Shown here: piece by piece, positions 34,404 to 45,655 of the stretch | How the letters are laid out: every line of letters begins with the position of its first letter | How positions within the stretch are numbered: position 1 is the first letter of the stretch | Assembly: GCA_961205875.1 (NCBI GenBank) | Contig: OY540820.1 | Span: 4,464,001-4,528,000 of the forward strand | Source of the DNA: Sialis fuliginosa | Taxonomy: Eukaryota > Arthropoda > Insecta > Megaloptera > Sialidae | Reading direction: 5' to 3' | Length of the DNA: 64,000 bases | Position numbers and translations under genes: made by a program | Notes under the pieces: generated by a model | Told to the model about the DNA's origin: nothing | What the model saw: the letters and a program-made list of their open reading frames with translations, nothing else | The model's database searches: none

Positions 34404-34692
34404 CAGGTAATCCTCGACTTATAATTGTCTTTGTCTCTTTCTTACATGCACATATTACATAAATGAAACAAACAGTTCCGGGAATTTCCCAAAAATGTAA
34501 TTTATTATTATTTATGTAGATATTTTTGGGAACCCGCAACTGTTTGTTATGTATAGAAAATGCGATTCGCTTCACATCAAGGAAAACGTCCAAAGCAAAA
34601 ATATGTACATATTGTACGTGTTAACTTACAACTTATTCTATTTACGATCGATGTTTAGAAACCTATCTCGGTTGTAAGTCGAGGAATACCTG
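34404..34692. mobile_element. Tigger/pogo-like MITE nested in the Helitron
   Basis: CAGGTAATCCTCGACTTATA after TA; GTAAGTCGAGGAATACCTG before TA. Terminal CAGGTA.TCCTCGACTTA matches the pogo/Tigger style of terminus. A 91-residue minus frame (34318..34593) overlaps it and has no recognisable domain. Confidence 0.85.
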
Positions 34693-35194
34693 TACTACGA
34701 TATATAACGTATGTCTTATCAGTTTAAGCGTAAAAAATATCAAAGTTAATATTCAATGTTTTTAAATGCTGCGAGAAGTTCAAACATGCTTGACTGATTT
34801 AAATTTACTTTTTTCCTTATTTTATATATTACTTACAAAATAACCAAGACGTTCCATTAAAATTTCAGGATTTGTGATTAAGTGTTCTGTCGTAGGAAAA
34901 GTTTAGGAAGCACTGTTCTACATCATACTTCAATATCAACCAAATTGAGTTATTGAGGGTAAAAAATATATTGAAAAAACCTCATAGAGAAACCATATTT
35001 AGTTTGTGCAATAAAGTTTTAACAGGTACGATTTTTCTAAAATATCTTAAAATTAATAAAATTAAAATTAATAAAAACCCAGCTCTAATGAATAAATAAG
35101 AAAGCACTCCGTCACAGCACTATATTATTCCGTCGCGGGAAAGTACCTACCATATAGGCCAGTCAGGATCCACTCAGGGCTAGCTACGTCACTG

Positions 35195-35839
35195 GTTACG
35201 ATACTATATTATTGTTGGTTACGATATTTCATAAAACAGATATCGGTGCTTAGAATACATTGTCTGGAGGAATACGATAAAAGTTTTAACAGATTTTTTA
35301 GCGGAAAAGAGAATTTTGTCGCTTATATATGAGATTTTTAGAATCGATAACTCAATTTCGCAAAAAGTGTATCTTACGATACTTTGCCTTGGAGGGGACG
35401 ATATAGAAATAATTTAACCAGGTATGTTATAATTTAGGTATATAAAAACATAGTACCTAGCCATGGAATACGGAATTTCATAATTTACGGTTTCAATATT
35501 TTATTTTATTAATTTAGGTTACTATGATTATGTCTCTTTAAAATATTTTGTCGAACAATTAAATGATTTTTGACACATATTAACAATTAAATATTTTGAA
35601 ATGCCTATATTGATTGAAAATTTATATATGAAGAAACATTTCACTTCTATGAAAGGTAAAATATCGAAATTAATTATTAGGTTTGGTGTAAATTTTTCGA
35701 AACACAATTTTTCTAATCACAATTTTTCAAATCAAAATTCTTCGAATGAACAATTTTTCGAAAAATTTAAGTTTTATTGTTCAAATTTTAATTAGTTAAT
35801 AAAATATTAAGTAAAGTAATATTTGGACATTTTACGATA
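35195..35839. other. Helitron cargo, anonymous
   Basis: 35690-35760 has a loose tandem of CAATTTTTC(T/A)AAT words. Just upstream, GGGCTAGCTACGTCACTG ending 35194 resembles a hAT right end. No gene fragment captured by the Helitron is recognisable. Confidence 0.45.
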
Positions 35840-36776
35840 TCCATACTAATATTATAAATGCGAAAGTGTGTTTGTCTGTCTGTTTTCTGTTTGTTACCTT
35901 TTCACGGCTAAACCGCTTTACCGATTTTGATGAAATTTGGCAGTGAGATAGCTTGCATCCCGAGGACGGACATAGGCTATTTCGTATCTTAAAAATTCAA
36001 CCCCTAAGAAATTGCAAGGGGGTAGAAATTTTTTAATTTTTTTTAGTAATTATTATTTTACCCCCCGATACATATGAAGGGTTGTAAGTGGTTTTATTCG
36101 ATCCGGCGGGAAAAATACCACGGGGGCGTAGGTTTTAAGGGGCAAAACAACCCTCTATCTCGCATAGGAGCCGAGATATTTACGATTTTGTATAATGAAA
36201 GAAAACTAAAAATAAGAAAAATTTAATATTTTACCCCCTGTCACATATGAAGAGTTGTAATTGATTACATTCGATCTGGCGGGCAAAAATACTACGGAAG
36301 AGGGATTATTAGGGGGACAAAACAACCCCTTATCTTACATAGGAGTCGCGACTTATATTATAAATGCGAAAGTGTATCTCTCAGTCTGTCTATTTGTTAC
36401 CTGTTCACGACTAAACTGCTTTACCGATTTTGATGAAATTTGGCAGTGAGATGGCTTACATCCCAAGGACGGATTAAGGCTATTTCATATCTCGAAAATT
36501 CAACCCCTAAGGAATTGCAAGGGGGAGGAAAATTTTAAATTTTTTTTAGTAATTAATATTTTACCCGTTACATATGAAGGGTTGTAAGTGGTTTTATTCG
36601 ATCCAGCGGTAAAAATACCACGGGGGAAAAACCCCTCTATCTCGCATAGGAGCCGACACATTTACGATTTTGTATAATTAAAGAAAACTAAAAATAAGAT
36701 AAATTTAATATTTTACCCCCTGTCACATATGAAGGGTTTCGAAATCCACGCGAGCGAAGTCGCGGGTAGCAGCTAG
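35840..36776 (+). mobile_element. Internal second Helitron 5' end sharing the same 3' end
   Basis: TCCATACTAATATTATAAAT then GCGAAAGTGTGTTTGTCTGT is a well-known insect Helitron 5' terminus, preceded by A. Together with the 3' end at 36776 it would be a 937-bp element. It contains an internal duplication of period 506 bp (ATTATAAATG at 35851 and 36357). The flank to its left is not the TTAA-element target, so the unit that landed here was the larger 33035..36776. Confidence 0.8.
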
Positions 36777-37399
36777 TACACTACATAAACTATAAAAAAT
36801 ACTTTTGTTTAAAACCTTATTTCTTATTTTTGTTGATAATACGAAAAAAATTTATTCTGACTTCATGTGTCAGATATAAAAACAAAAGAAGTATTTTATT
36901 GTTATAAATGACATAAATTAAAACATTTTTAAATAACACTATTTAGAACATATGTGGAACATACAAATGTAATGAAAATAACAATATTAGTACTTCATAT
37001 GCTTACATATATGAAAAAATATGTAATAAAAACAAATCATTACATTTCAGTACGCCATTTTTTTTTTTAATATTTTTCAGTAATTATTTTTTTTCACAAT
37101 TTAGTTCTGTATGTGTATATTTTTTTTTATGAAACTTGTTGCTAAATATGTACATAAGTGACGTGTTGTGAAAATTTCAGATTTTTCTCGATGCTTGAAC
37201 CATGTGTTTTATTGAACTTTAACCGTAAATACACCATTCTTCGATAAGAGCCCATGTTAATTTATAAAAATAATAACTTTGAAACTATGTTGGAAAACCT
37301 TTTGAAATTTTGTGTGGGTACTTAAGATTTATAAAGGAGTAACTTCTCCAAATTTCAACTATTTCTCATTGAAATTAGATACCTGCCATACATCCTTAA

Positions 37400-37646
37400 A
37401 TACAACCCTAAAAATGTTTTACCTCTGCTATAAATTTAACTCTTCGTTGTATATACATACATATAGATAGATCTCCTTTACTGGGCTTGTACATATTAGT
37501 TTAGCGTTGCGCAAACACATCACACTCTTTGACAATTATTTATAACGACAAAAAATTTGATTGTAGCCAATTTCATACATTATTGCACACCCCAAACAGG
37601 CTTGGTTAGTGTACTACTACTCTCATTTTAAATTTTTAGCATCTAT
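37400..37646. other. Anonymous AT-rich DNA
   Basis: No features. Confidence 0.4.
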
Positions 37647-37656
37647 AAGGTACTGG

Positions 37657-37842
37657 CAGCAGCGTTGCGTGAGCTGTATTCAAGTGAGGCCATGCGAATT
37701 GCTATCATAGATCGAACACATTCGGATTTTGTCGTGTCTTCCTAAAGGGTAATTCTCTGCGCTACGGAATATGTCGAACGTGTCTGTTCTAACCATAAAC
37801 CGTCACTGGACTCACATGAATATAGCTCGCGCACCGCCACTG
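37657..37842. mobile_element. 186-bp hAT MITE inside the family A terminal repeat
   Basis: Starts CAGCAGCGTTGCGTGAGCTG and ends GCTCGCGCACCGCCACTG; inner AGCTGTATTCA pairs with GAATATAGCT. Flanks GGTACTGG (37649-37656) and GGTACTAG (37843-37850) give an 8-bp duplication with one mismatch. It is unusually CpG-rich for the window. Confidence 0.85.
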
Positions 37843-38089
37843 GGTACTAGCACTTGGATATGACCCCAGTAATGGCTATTTTTTAATCAAATGTACTGAA
37901 TTAAAAGTATTTGTTGATATTTGATTACTAGCATTTCTGAATATTAATCTATATATATTTAACTGTCTTACAGCGTGATTTCATGATAATCGGCCAACAG
38001 GTGTCAAAATGGTGGACATTTAAATTAATTATTAGTATAATTTATTTATTAATTATTATATTATCATAGCAACTCACGGTGCTCTGGAA

Positions 38090-39475
38090 GCCAACTTTAA
38101 TAAAAAAATTGATTACCTCTGATTTTTTTTGTACAGTTCAATTCTTTAGTATTTAAGGAACATTTTAAAATCAAAAAGAAAAAAATCGCCTTGGCACTTT
38201 TTTAATAATTCATAAAATAAGAAATAAATAAAGCGTATGCAGAATTATAACGCGAATTTTATTTAGCATTTATTGTTTATTAACTTTTTACTCTACAATT
38301 CTACAATATAAACAAAAAAATAAAAATAAAAAATAAAAAAATATTAGGATTCGAACTCGGGACCCTTAGTTTACAAGATTTGTTATAATTTTTTGTAAAT
38401 TTTAAAATATCAACCAAACGGCACTTTATATCGAAAAATCATAAGAAATACAATAATTTGGTTTTATTAAGAGAATTCTAAAATATAATTGATAATATCG
38501 ATCCGACAATTAGTACCCGAGTGATGAATTATTTTCAATTTTATTATAAGGTTTTTTTCTTGTGGAGTCTCTAGCCTTTCAGGTATTCTTCCGATCTTTT
38601 TAAAACTTAGTAGAAAAATCGATCTTGTAAATACCTCAGTTAAGTTTGTTAGTTAGCGGAATTCCTTTATGAATTACAAAATGGCGGCCGTTCAAAATTG
38701 AAAATAATTCATATCTCGGGTATTAATTATCGTATGGAATCCCCTTAATAAAAGCAAATTATTGTGTCTCTTGTGATTTTTCGATATAAAATACCGTTTG
38801 TTTTATATTTCAAAATTTACAAAAAATTATCTTATAAACCAGTGGTTTCCAAACTTTACGTCACTACGCCTCCCATTAGAAAAAATCTAATCTTGGCGCC
38901 TCCCCTCCCCATATTTTGAAAGGTATAAAATACAAAAAAAGAATAAATCAATAATAACAAGTTTTTATTGTTTAATTAACAATTAAATTTAAAAAATTTA
39001 AATGAAACAATCAATTTTTAATGAACTATTATTTTATTTGAAATTCCTAGAGAGAGGAGAGAAATGTTTTCCATTATATTAATAAGTATGTAATATTTGA
39101 GAAAACAATAATAAATAATATATTATATGTTATGTTATCAAAATTACATTTCTAGAAAACTTTTCGCGCCTCCCTAGGGAGGCGCGCCTCCCAGTTTGGA
39201 AATCGCTGTTATAAACAATGGATCCCGAGTTTGAATTCCAATAATTTTTTTTTTTTGTTGTTTATTTTGTAGACTAAAAAGTGAATAAATAATAAATAAC
39301 TTTAAAAAATCGCGATATGACCTGCACACAATTTATGTATTTTTTTGTTTTATGAATTATTAAAAAAGCGCCAAGGCGATTTTTTTCTTTTTGGTCTTAA
39401 AATGTTCCTTAAATACTAAAGAATTGAATTGTACAAAAAAATCAGAGGCAATCAATTTTTTTTATTGAAGTTGGC
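38090..39475. mobile_element. Palindromic fold-back element in the family A body
   Basis: Arms begin GCCAACTTTAATAAAAAAAT and end TTTTTATTGAAGTTGGC. Pairing continues through ACCTCTGATTTTT/AAAAATCAGAGG, CGCCTTGGC/GCCAAGGCG and GGATTCGAACTCGGGA/TCCCGAGTTTGAATTCC to a centre near 38600. The right arm is enlarged by a hAT insertion. The GTTCGAATCC word in the arms looks like a Pol III B box, but no A box or tRNA fold was found. Confidence 0.85.
38840..39208. mobile_element. Non-autonomous hAT element with perfect 8-bp duplication, in the fold-back arm
   Basis: Starts CAGTGGTTTCCAAACTTTAC and ends CAGTTTGGAAATCGCTG. TTATAAAC is exact at 38832-38839 and 39209-39216. Removing it restores complementarity of the surrounding palindrome arms. 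Confidence 0.95.
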
Positions 39476-39842
39476 GATTCTTTCTTTTATATCTTTTGTG
39501 TCGTAGTATTTATCATTTTATAATCATTAGCAAGTGTCCATCACTGCGTGCTCAATACTGGTTTTATTTTATCCATTACTGGAAAAAAAACATAAACAAA
39601 AGAAAAGGCTATAATTTAAAAAACAAACTATATTTGGTGACTTTGGTAATTAAATTGATTAAATAAAGAGTTACTTGTTTTATTAGTAACATGAGTTCAT
39701 GAGAATTACAAAAAACAAGCCCATTAATTAAAAAAAAAACGAAAACTTGCTCTTATAGCGGCAATAATTGGTACCTTTACCATATGTAATTTCTCAAAAA
39801 TAAAATCTGAAAAATCTCATATATTCCCTTTAGTGTTGTATA

Positions 39843-40038
39843 TAGGGTGACCAGGTTTTGACCCGGAGTCTCAGTAGACTAAAAAAAAGGTCGTCAAAAA
39901 TAGAGTAGGGAACATAACAGTGCATATTAACAAATTTTATGAAATTAAAAATAAAAAGAATAAAATTAAAAAAAACAAAATAAGATAAATCTTCATTTAC
40001 ATCTCAGGGTTTACCAAAACTAAAATCTGGTCACCCTA
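39843..40038. mobile_element. hAT-type MITE, TAGGGTGACCAG termini, perfect 8-bp duplication
   Basis: Starts TAGGGTGACCAGG and ends TCTGGTCACCCTA. GTTGTATA is exact at 39835-39842 and 40039-40046. Length 196 bp. TAGGGTGACCA termini are known from hAT elements of many animals. Confidence 0.9.
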
Positions 40039-40046
40039 GTTGTATA

Positions 40047-40424
40047 TCGCATCGGAATGTTGGCCACTATAAAAACGACTTACATATATAATTATTTTTA
40101 ATTAGAAAATACGAATAATTATAAATACATATGTAGTAAATATTAACAACAATTTTATTTATTATGCTCAGATGAACCTTGGCTCGTAAAAATTGTCGAT
40201 GTTACAAATATTATCGAATTATAGAAAAAGAAATACACTGACACTCGTTTTACCTTAGTATTACAAAAATGTCACATTAGAGTTCACAGTTATACGCATG
40301 GCTCTCTGCCAAGATTAACCCAATTTTGTTTTGACATGGAGAGACATTTAGTACAAAGTATTATAGAGTATATATAAAAATTTACTTTTGAAAAATTATT
40401 TTGAAATATGATAAATTTCTTATA
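40047..40424. other. Anonymous AT-rich DNA
   Basis: No features. Confidence 0.45.
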
Positions 40425-40793
40425 CAGGATGACCCATTTTAAGTGTCCACCCCCTTTAATTTTTTATGGCGAAACTCTATCGAAAAAAATTCCAACGAAA
40501 ATTGCACAGTTAAGAGGGGGGGCATCGATGGCGGTTTCAAGGTCATTTTAAGATAAACTTCATTTTTGTAATAGGAACTCCATATTCTAAATGCAGATTG
40601 TTGTACTACATGAAAAATTATATAAGTTTTGCTTAAAATATTTTTTTCCTAAAAATTCAAGCTGGCCCAGTAAATTCAAATTTCGAATAATCTCAACCAC
40701 AAAGTCCCTCGCCGTGTCAGTCTGTCTGTGCATGATATTCTCAGTAACTACAGAATGGATTTTATTCCAGATATTCACTAATACAGTCGGGAC
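40425..40793 (+). mobile_element. Left end of a TA-type fold-back element plus a repeat tail
   Basis: CAGGATGACCCATTTTAAGT after TA at 40423-40424. The opposite end is not found. The segment 40680-40790 (GTGTCAGTCTGTCTGTGC, ACTACAGAATGG) is a transposon tail that continues at 41624, beyond the pogo-like insertion. Confidence 0.5.
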
Positions 40794-41621
40794 TCGTTTA
40801 TTCTAAGCATTCTGAATCATTTTGAATCGAGGAAGTCGCGTTTATTCGAAGTCAAGAGGGGCTCCCACCAAGTTATGTATAGATCCTTGACCAATCAGCG
40901 TTGGCGCGGGAATTAACGTCACCACAAAGATGTATTCAAATGTTATAAATGTATAATAGAATATCAATTACAAGAAATCTTTTATTTATTCTTGTCTACG
41001 TATTTTTTAATATTTTAACAACATATACAATCAAAGAAATACAAATTCGACATTGCAAAATCATGAAAAAGCTGTCACAGACAATTTTGTTTATTCGGGA
41101 AGTGTCACTTTTACTATTCTTAAGTTTGCAATACGTTCTGTCATTTTGACAGGTTTCTATGTTTTTGCAATGTCGAATTTGTACTTCTTTGATTGTATGT
41201 GTTGTTAAAATATCAAAAAATACGAAAACAAGAATAAATGAAAGATTTTTTTGTAATTGATATTATATTATATATTTATAACATTTGAATACGTCTTCGT
41301 GGTGAATTCAATTCCCGCACCAACGCTGATTGGTCAAGGAGCTATAGAGACTATGTATGTAAACCTTGGTATTTAATATTTATTGTTAATAGTTAATCGT
41401 GATAGTGAACTAATTTTATTTTACTTTTAATTTTGAATATGAGTAAGGTGACGAGTGACGACGGTGATAAGTGTCTCTAATTAATTCTACAAAAATTTCA
41501 AAAATATGTTCGTTTACGCCATGACTCGAGAATGGTGGGAGGTGAAAGAGGAGAAAAATTTCGAATAAACGAAACTCGGCATTTCAGATAAACGAGACTT
41601 ACAATAAACGGATCCCGACTG
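40794..41621. mobile_element. Complete pogo/Tigger-like palindromic element
   Basis: CAGTCGGGACTCGTTTATTC after TA; AAACGGATCCCGACTG before TA (41622-41623). Arms pair along most of the 828 bp, for example CCAATCAGCGTTGGCGCGGG with CGCACCAACGCTGATTGG and ATACAATCAAAGAAATACAA with TTGTACTTCTTTGATTGTAT. Centre near 41100. The right half has a relative at 7265..7851. Confidence 0.9.
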
Positions 41622-41623
41622 TA

Positions 41624-42128
41624 GATCGAGTGTTTCACGAGGAAGGTTTAAGTGTATAATTTATGGATATTTCGTGTAACTTTCATGAAATCGGAAAAAA
41701 AATAATGTTTAATAGGTTAAGTTTATATCTTCGGGTAACACCGGATCTAATGCACTAGTTTAGTTACTACACATATGTATAATGGTAAAACATTACTATC
41801 TATCCTAATTGCAAACGTATAATGCACCTTACTGCAAACTGTTTCTTCTTTAAATTAATGTTAATTTACTATATTTCATTATTCATTTCAACTGTAATGC
41901 ATAAATGTTTACTTTGTGTATTATTCAAGGGTCAGGTAGTCATCAATATATGTATGCGTCATTTTGCAACTGTACTTTTAAATATCCTTGAACTTTGCAG
42001 CTTTAATTATCGTGCAATGAACTGATCATCAAGTTTTAGAAGGCATGTACTATAAAACAGCTATATCAAATAATTAAATAGATATAAATGTATTGTACCT
42101 GTTTATATGAATTTTGTATAATTGAAAA
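41624..42128. other. Anonymous DNA, start belongs to the tail interrupted at 40794
   Basis: GATCGAGTGTTTCACGAGGA to about 41700 continues the tail-like phrase of 40680-40790. The remainder has no feature. Confidence 0.4.
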
Positions 42129-42704
42129 AGGTACTGGCACCAGTTATGGCCGCTATAAGAGCAAGTTTTACTGTTTTTGTGATTGACGGGGTTCGTTTTT
42201 GTAATTCTCATGAACTCATGTTACTAATAAAACAAGTAACTCTTTATTTAATCAATTTAATTATCAAAGTCCACAAATATAGTTTGTTTTTTAAATTATA
42301 AACTTTTATTTTGTTTATGTTTATTCTCCAGTAATGGATAAAGTAAAATCAGTAATGAGCACGCAGTGATGGACACTTGCTAATGATTATAAAATGATAA
42401 GTACTACGACACTAAAGATATAAAAGAAAGAATAGTCAAATTTGAAACAATGTAAAGCAGTTGCTATGATAATATAATAATTAATAAATAAATTATACTA
42501 AAAATTAGTTTAAATATCTACCATTTTGAGACATATTATCCGATTGTCATCAAATCACGCTGTAAGACAGTTACATGTACCTACATATATAGATTAATAT
42601 TCAGAAATGCTAGTAATCAAATATCAACAAATATTTCTAATTCAGTACATTTATTTTAAAAATAGCCATTACTGGGGTCATATCCAAGACTGGTGCCATT
42701 ACCT
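42129..42704 (+). mobile_element. Family A copy, full length
   Basis: AGGTACTGGCACCAGTTATG to CAAGACTGGTGCCATTACCT followed by TA. The left TA is mutated to AA. Confidence 0.9.
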
Positions 42705-42907
42705 TATATTATTATAAGTCCATACCTGTAGAGAAACACAAGCATTGCACGCACATTCTTTAAACCTGATGTTTCCATTTTTGAAACAACAAGTTGAACA
42801 TTTACAGGTATCTAACATTTATTTATTTACGTAAAAGGTGAATCGAACATTTTCATCTTGTGATTCTTTTTGTTATAATAGGTATGATATTATTTTATAT
42901 CAATATA
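42705..42907. other. Spacer between two inverted family A copies
   Basis: Unique-looking DNA of about 200 bp. Confidence 0.5.
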
Positions 42908-43379
42908 AGGTAGTGGCACCAGTATTGGCAAATTTTTAATTAAATGTACTGAATCAGAAATATGTGTTAATATTTCATTACTACCATTTCTGAATATTAA
43001 TCTATATACATTTAACTGTCTTATAGCATGATTAAATGACAATCGGCCAATAGGTGTCAAAATGATGAACATTTAAACTAATTATTAGTATAATTTATTT
43101 ATTAATTATTATATTATCGTAGCAACTGCTTTACATCGTTTCAAATTTGAAGATTCTTTCTTTTATATATTTGTGTACATATCATTTTGTAATCGTTAGC
43201 AAGTATCCATCACTGTGTGATCATTACTGGTTTTACTTTATCCATGACTGGAGAAAAATTAAATTGAGTTAGTTGTTTTATTAGTAATATGAGTTTATGA
43301 GAATTATAAAAAAGAAGCCCGTCAATCACAAAAACAGTAAACTTTGGTCTTATAGCGGCCATAACTGGTGCCAGTACCT
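42908..43379 (-). mobile_element. Family A copy, reverse orientation
   Basis: AGGTAGTGGCACCAGT after TA; ATAACTGGTGCCAGTACCT before TA. With 42129..42704 it forms an inverted pair able to make a hairpin of about 500 bp with a 200-bp loop. Confidence 0.92.
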
Positions 43380-43381
43380 TA

Positions 43382-43848
43382 TTCCTAGTTGAAACCGGAG
43401 TAAATAAAACTACGGGTACAATATAGTGGGTTATAAACATACAACCCCTTTTCTACAGTTTCCGGTTCATATTTGCAATCGAAATGCAGGAAACAGCGAG
43501 TCCTTTTTGCAGAAAACAACATAATAAATTTTGTTATCTTATTCAAAAGAATGATATTCTATGTTATGTTTAACACACGTTTGGTAGGGTTTCATAACAT
43601 GGTACCAAGGGACTATTTTATGCGCAATACTAATAATAATTTATCTGGCTAACGATGATTCACACGAGACGAGAGTCAAGTAAGTCTCGATCTTGTCTCG
43701 AGAAAATTGAAGCTGTCTGTCTCGGTCTCATTTTGAAACTAACAATAAAAAAAAAAATGAAAATTAATGTGATTTTTTTTATGTATTCTGTGTTTAATTA
43801 TTTCCACTGTATTTAATTATTTTTTTTGTAAACCACAAAAACAATTTT
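43382..43848. other. Anonymous DNA
   Basis: 43664-43735 repeats GAGACGAG and TCTCG-type words (ACACGAGACGAGAGTCAAGT, TCTTGTCTCGAGAAAATT). No gene. Confidence 0.4.
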
Positions 43849-43856
43849 GACATTTG

Positions 43857-44556
43857 GGCGAAACTTTAGTATCCGACGTACACACAGATTTCATATTTTT
43901 GTTTGTTGGCAATACATTATTTGGGTGTGCGTGCGCATATGATTTATGTTAGTGATTGAACGGTGTTCAAACGGTGGAAAATATGCGACCGCTAAAAGTT
44001 TCTAGTACAATAAAATAATATTATAATTATATTATATTAATAAACATATAACTGATTATTTAAAAAAATATATTTAGTAATTTCATGTTCACACGTGACA
44101 CCTAAAATATGTGTGTGTATTTTACTTTTCATATAGGTATATAATTAACCAACGTAATGTGTAATAAGAAATTCTGGCAGGTTCCGTTACATTTTGGGTT
44201 TGGTGTAGATGTTACCTTTATTTGTATCTTTAATATACAATATTATAATTTTGGCTACACAAAAAACAGTGTACGATACTAAAAAAAGCTACCTAGTCGA
44301 AATACAAAATTTTGAAATTTTCTGCTTACCAGTTTTTTTTTATTTTAACTTGAATTTTGGGTTCAAAAAAGTCAAACTGGTTTTTAATATTATATTATTT
44401 TATTATACTATAATCTTTTAGCGTTCGCATATGTTCCACCGTTTGAACACCGTTCAATCACTAACATTAATCATATGCGCGCGCACACCCAAATAATGTA
44501 TTGCCAACAAACAAAAATATGAAATCTGTGTGTACGTCGGATACTAAAGTTTCGCC
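43857..44556. mobile_element. Element with about 150-bp terminal repeats and perfect 8-bp duplication, superfamily open
   Basis: Starts GGCGAAACTTTAGTATCCGA and ends GGATACTAAAGTTTCGCC. GACATTTG is exact at 43849-43856 and 44557-44564. Pairing continues through GTTGGCAATACATTATTTGG and GAACGGTGTTCAAACGGTGG. It lacks the CAG start of hAT. Long terminal repeats starting GG with an 8-bp duplication suggest a MULE-, Merlin- or P-like element. The interior of about 400 bp has a 70-residue AT-rich frame of no meaning. Confidence 0.85.
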
Positions 44557-44564
44557 GACATTTG

Positions 44565-45231
44565 GGAATTTTTTTATCCTAAAGGGTAAGTTTTTAGAAG
44601 AAGAAGAAATATTTTAGAAGCGATACTCCACATAAAAAAATAGCAATCGTTTTTACATAAGTACACTCTAACATTTTTAGATTAATTAATTTAACAATAA
44701 TTTGAATTTTATTGCAACATGAATTAGTGAATCTACATAAAATAAATTAAATAAAGCAAACTCATAACGTTTTGATACCTCATAGAAAGTGTTTGGTGAG
44801 GATTTTGTCTAGATCAAATTCTGTATAATACCGGACATCAGAACTCAATAAAATAGCTTATATGTATACAATGATTGATTTGAAAATAAATGGCATTAAT
44901 AAAGTTTAATATATTCTTACTGTCGAAAAACTACAATAACTTTATGTATTAGTCAATTTTGAGACCTTGTTAAATATTTATGCAGAAATCATAGACTATA
45001 ATAATATATGAAGCCACATCTTTATAAAGAAATATAGCGAATTCATGAATTTATTATTTATTAACTGTATACGATACAATATCTTGAAGAAGTTCGTATT
45101 ATAATTTTAAAAGTTGAGAACAGACGACAAAAACATAAATTACAATTGATAGGAGAAGAAAACTTTTCAATTTCTTCTAACTTCTATACGTATCGCTTAC
45201 ATATGTATTTATGGTTGTTAATTTAAATATA
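44565..45231. other. Anonymous AT-rich DNA
   Basis: No features. Confidence 0.45.
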
Positions 45232-45655
45232 CCGGGTGATGAAAAACGATCGGACTCCTGAAATAAATCGAAGGGGTCGAGTTATAGAGGAAAATGTTTA
45301 TTGTAAAAGTTTTAGGGTTTAAAAGCTTTAGAATGGTAATATACGTACCTTTTTTTAAAGTCAACTTTTGTTGAAACTTGTAAAAAAATCTTTTGTCTGG
45401 CATAATTTTCAATACATTTAACAAAATAATTAGAGATTTTTGAACTTTTATTTAGCAGTCATTAATTTTAAACCCTCTTCCCTTAAGTATTTTTCCCGTC
45501 GGATCGAATGAAACTAATTAGAACCATATACGTGACAGAGGATGAAGTTTAAATAATCATTTTTATGGTTTTTTATTCATTATACCTAATCGTAAATATC
45601 TTGGCTCCTATGCGAGATAATGGGTTGTTATTGACACACTCTGTATAATAAAAAT
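45232..45655 (+). repeat. Relic related to 8817..8940, fused to Helitron-like interior
   Basis: CCGGGTGATGAAAAACGATC after TA, then the block shared with 8817. From about 45480 the reverse of the Helitron interior appears (CGTCGGATCGAATGAAACTA; ATCTTGGCTCCTATGCGAGA versus CTCGCATAGGAGCCGAGATA at 36163). Confidence 0.5.

Larger units (their letters stand above)
33035..36776 (+). mobile_element. Non-autonomous Helitron, 3,742 bp, inserted at A^T; empty site known
   Basis: Begins TCTACTATATATAACGAAGT after A (33034). It ends with the hairpin ACGCGAGCGAAGTCGCGGG, then TAGCAGCTAG, followed by T (36777). These are classic Helitron signatures: 5' TC, 3' hairpin plus CTAG, A^T target, no target duplication. 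The paralogous TTAA element at 61.7-62.5 kb is uninterrupted at this point (complement of 62361-62370 joins GGTTTA to TACACTAC), which fixes both boundaries. It contains a (CACT)n run at 33058-33080, a Tigger-like MITE and a second Helitron 5' end at 35840. No Rep/helicase coding capacity is visible. Confidence 0.9.
32917..37395. mobile_element. TTAA-flanked element (piggyBac-like, non-autonomous) split by a Helitron
   Basis: TTAA at 32913-32916 then GGATGTATGGTACGTACAGT. The right end is GATACCTGCCATACATCC then TTAA at 37396-37399. GGATGTATGG/CCATACATCC is the inverted repeat. Without the inserted Helitron it is about 737 bp. An uninterrupted but end-decayed relative is at 61725..62475. TTAA duplication suggests piggyBac-type mobilisation, but no transposase or piggyBac CCC terminus is present. 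Confidence 0.75.
37648..39782 (-). mobile_element. Family A copy carrying three later insertions
   Basis: Left terminal repeat AGGTACTGG begins at 37648 after TA and is split at 37657. The body resumes CACTTGGATATGACCCCAGT, breaks again at about 38089, resumes GATTCTTTCTTTTATATCTT at 39476 and ends GGTACCTTTACC near 39782. Orientation is reverse to 27081..27612. The nesting order is hAT in the terminal repeat, fold-back in the body, hAT in the fold-back. Confidence 0.9.

Noticed and set aside
34318-34593. 91-residue minus-strand frame as a Helitron-captured gene
   Set aside because: More than half lies in a Tigger-like MITE; no recognisable domain.
38341-38385. tRNA or tRNA-derived SINE (GTTCGAATCC B-box-like word on the minus strand)
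   Set aside because: No A box at the right distance, no cloverleaf, and the word is part of a palindrome present in both arms.
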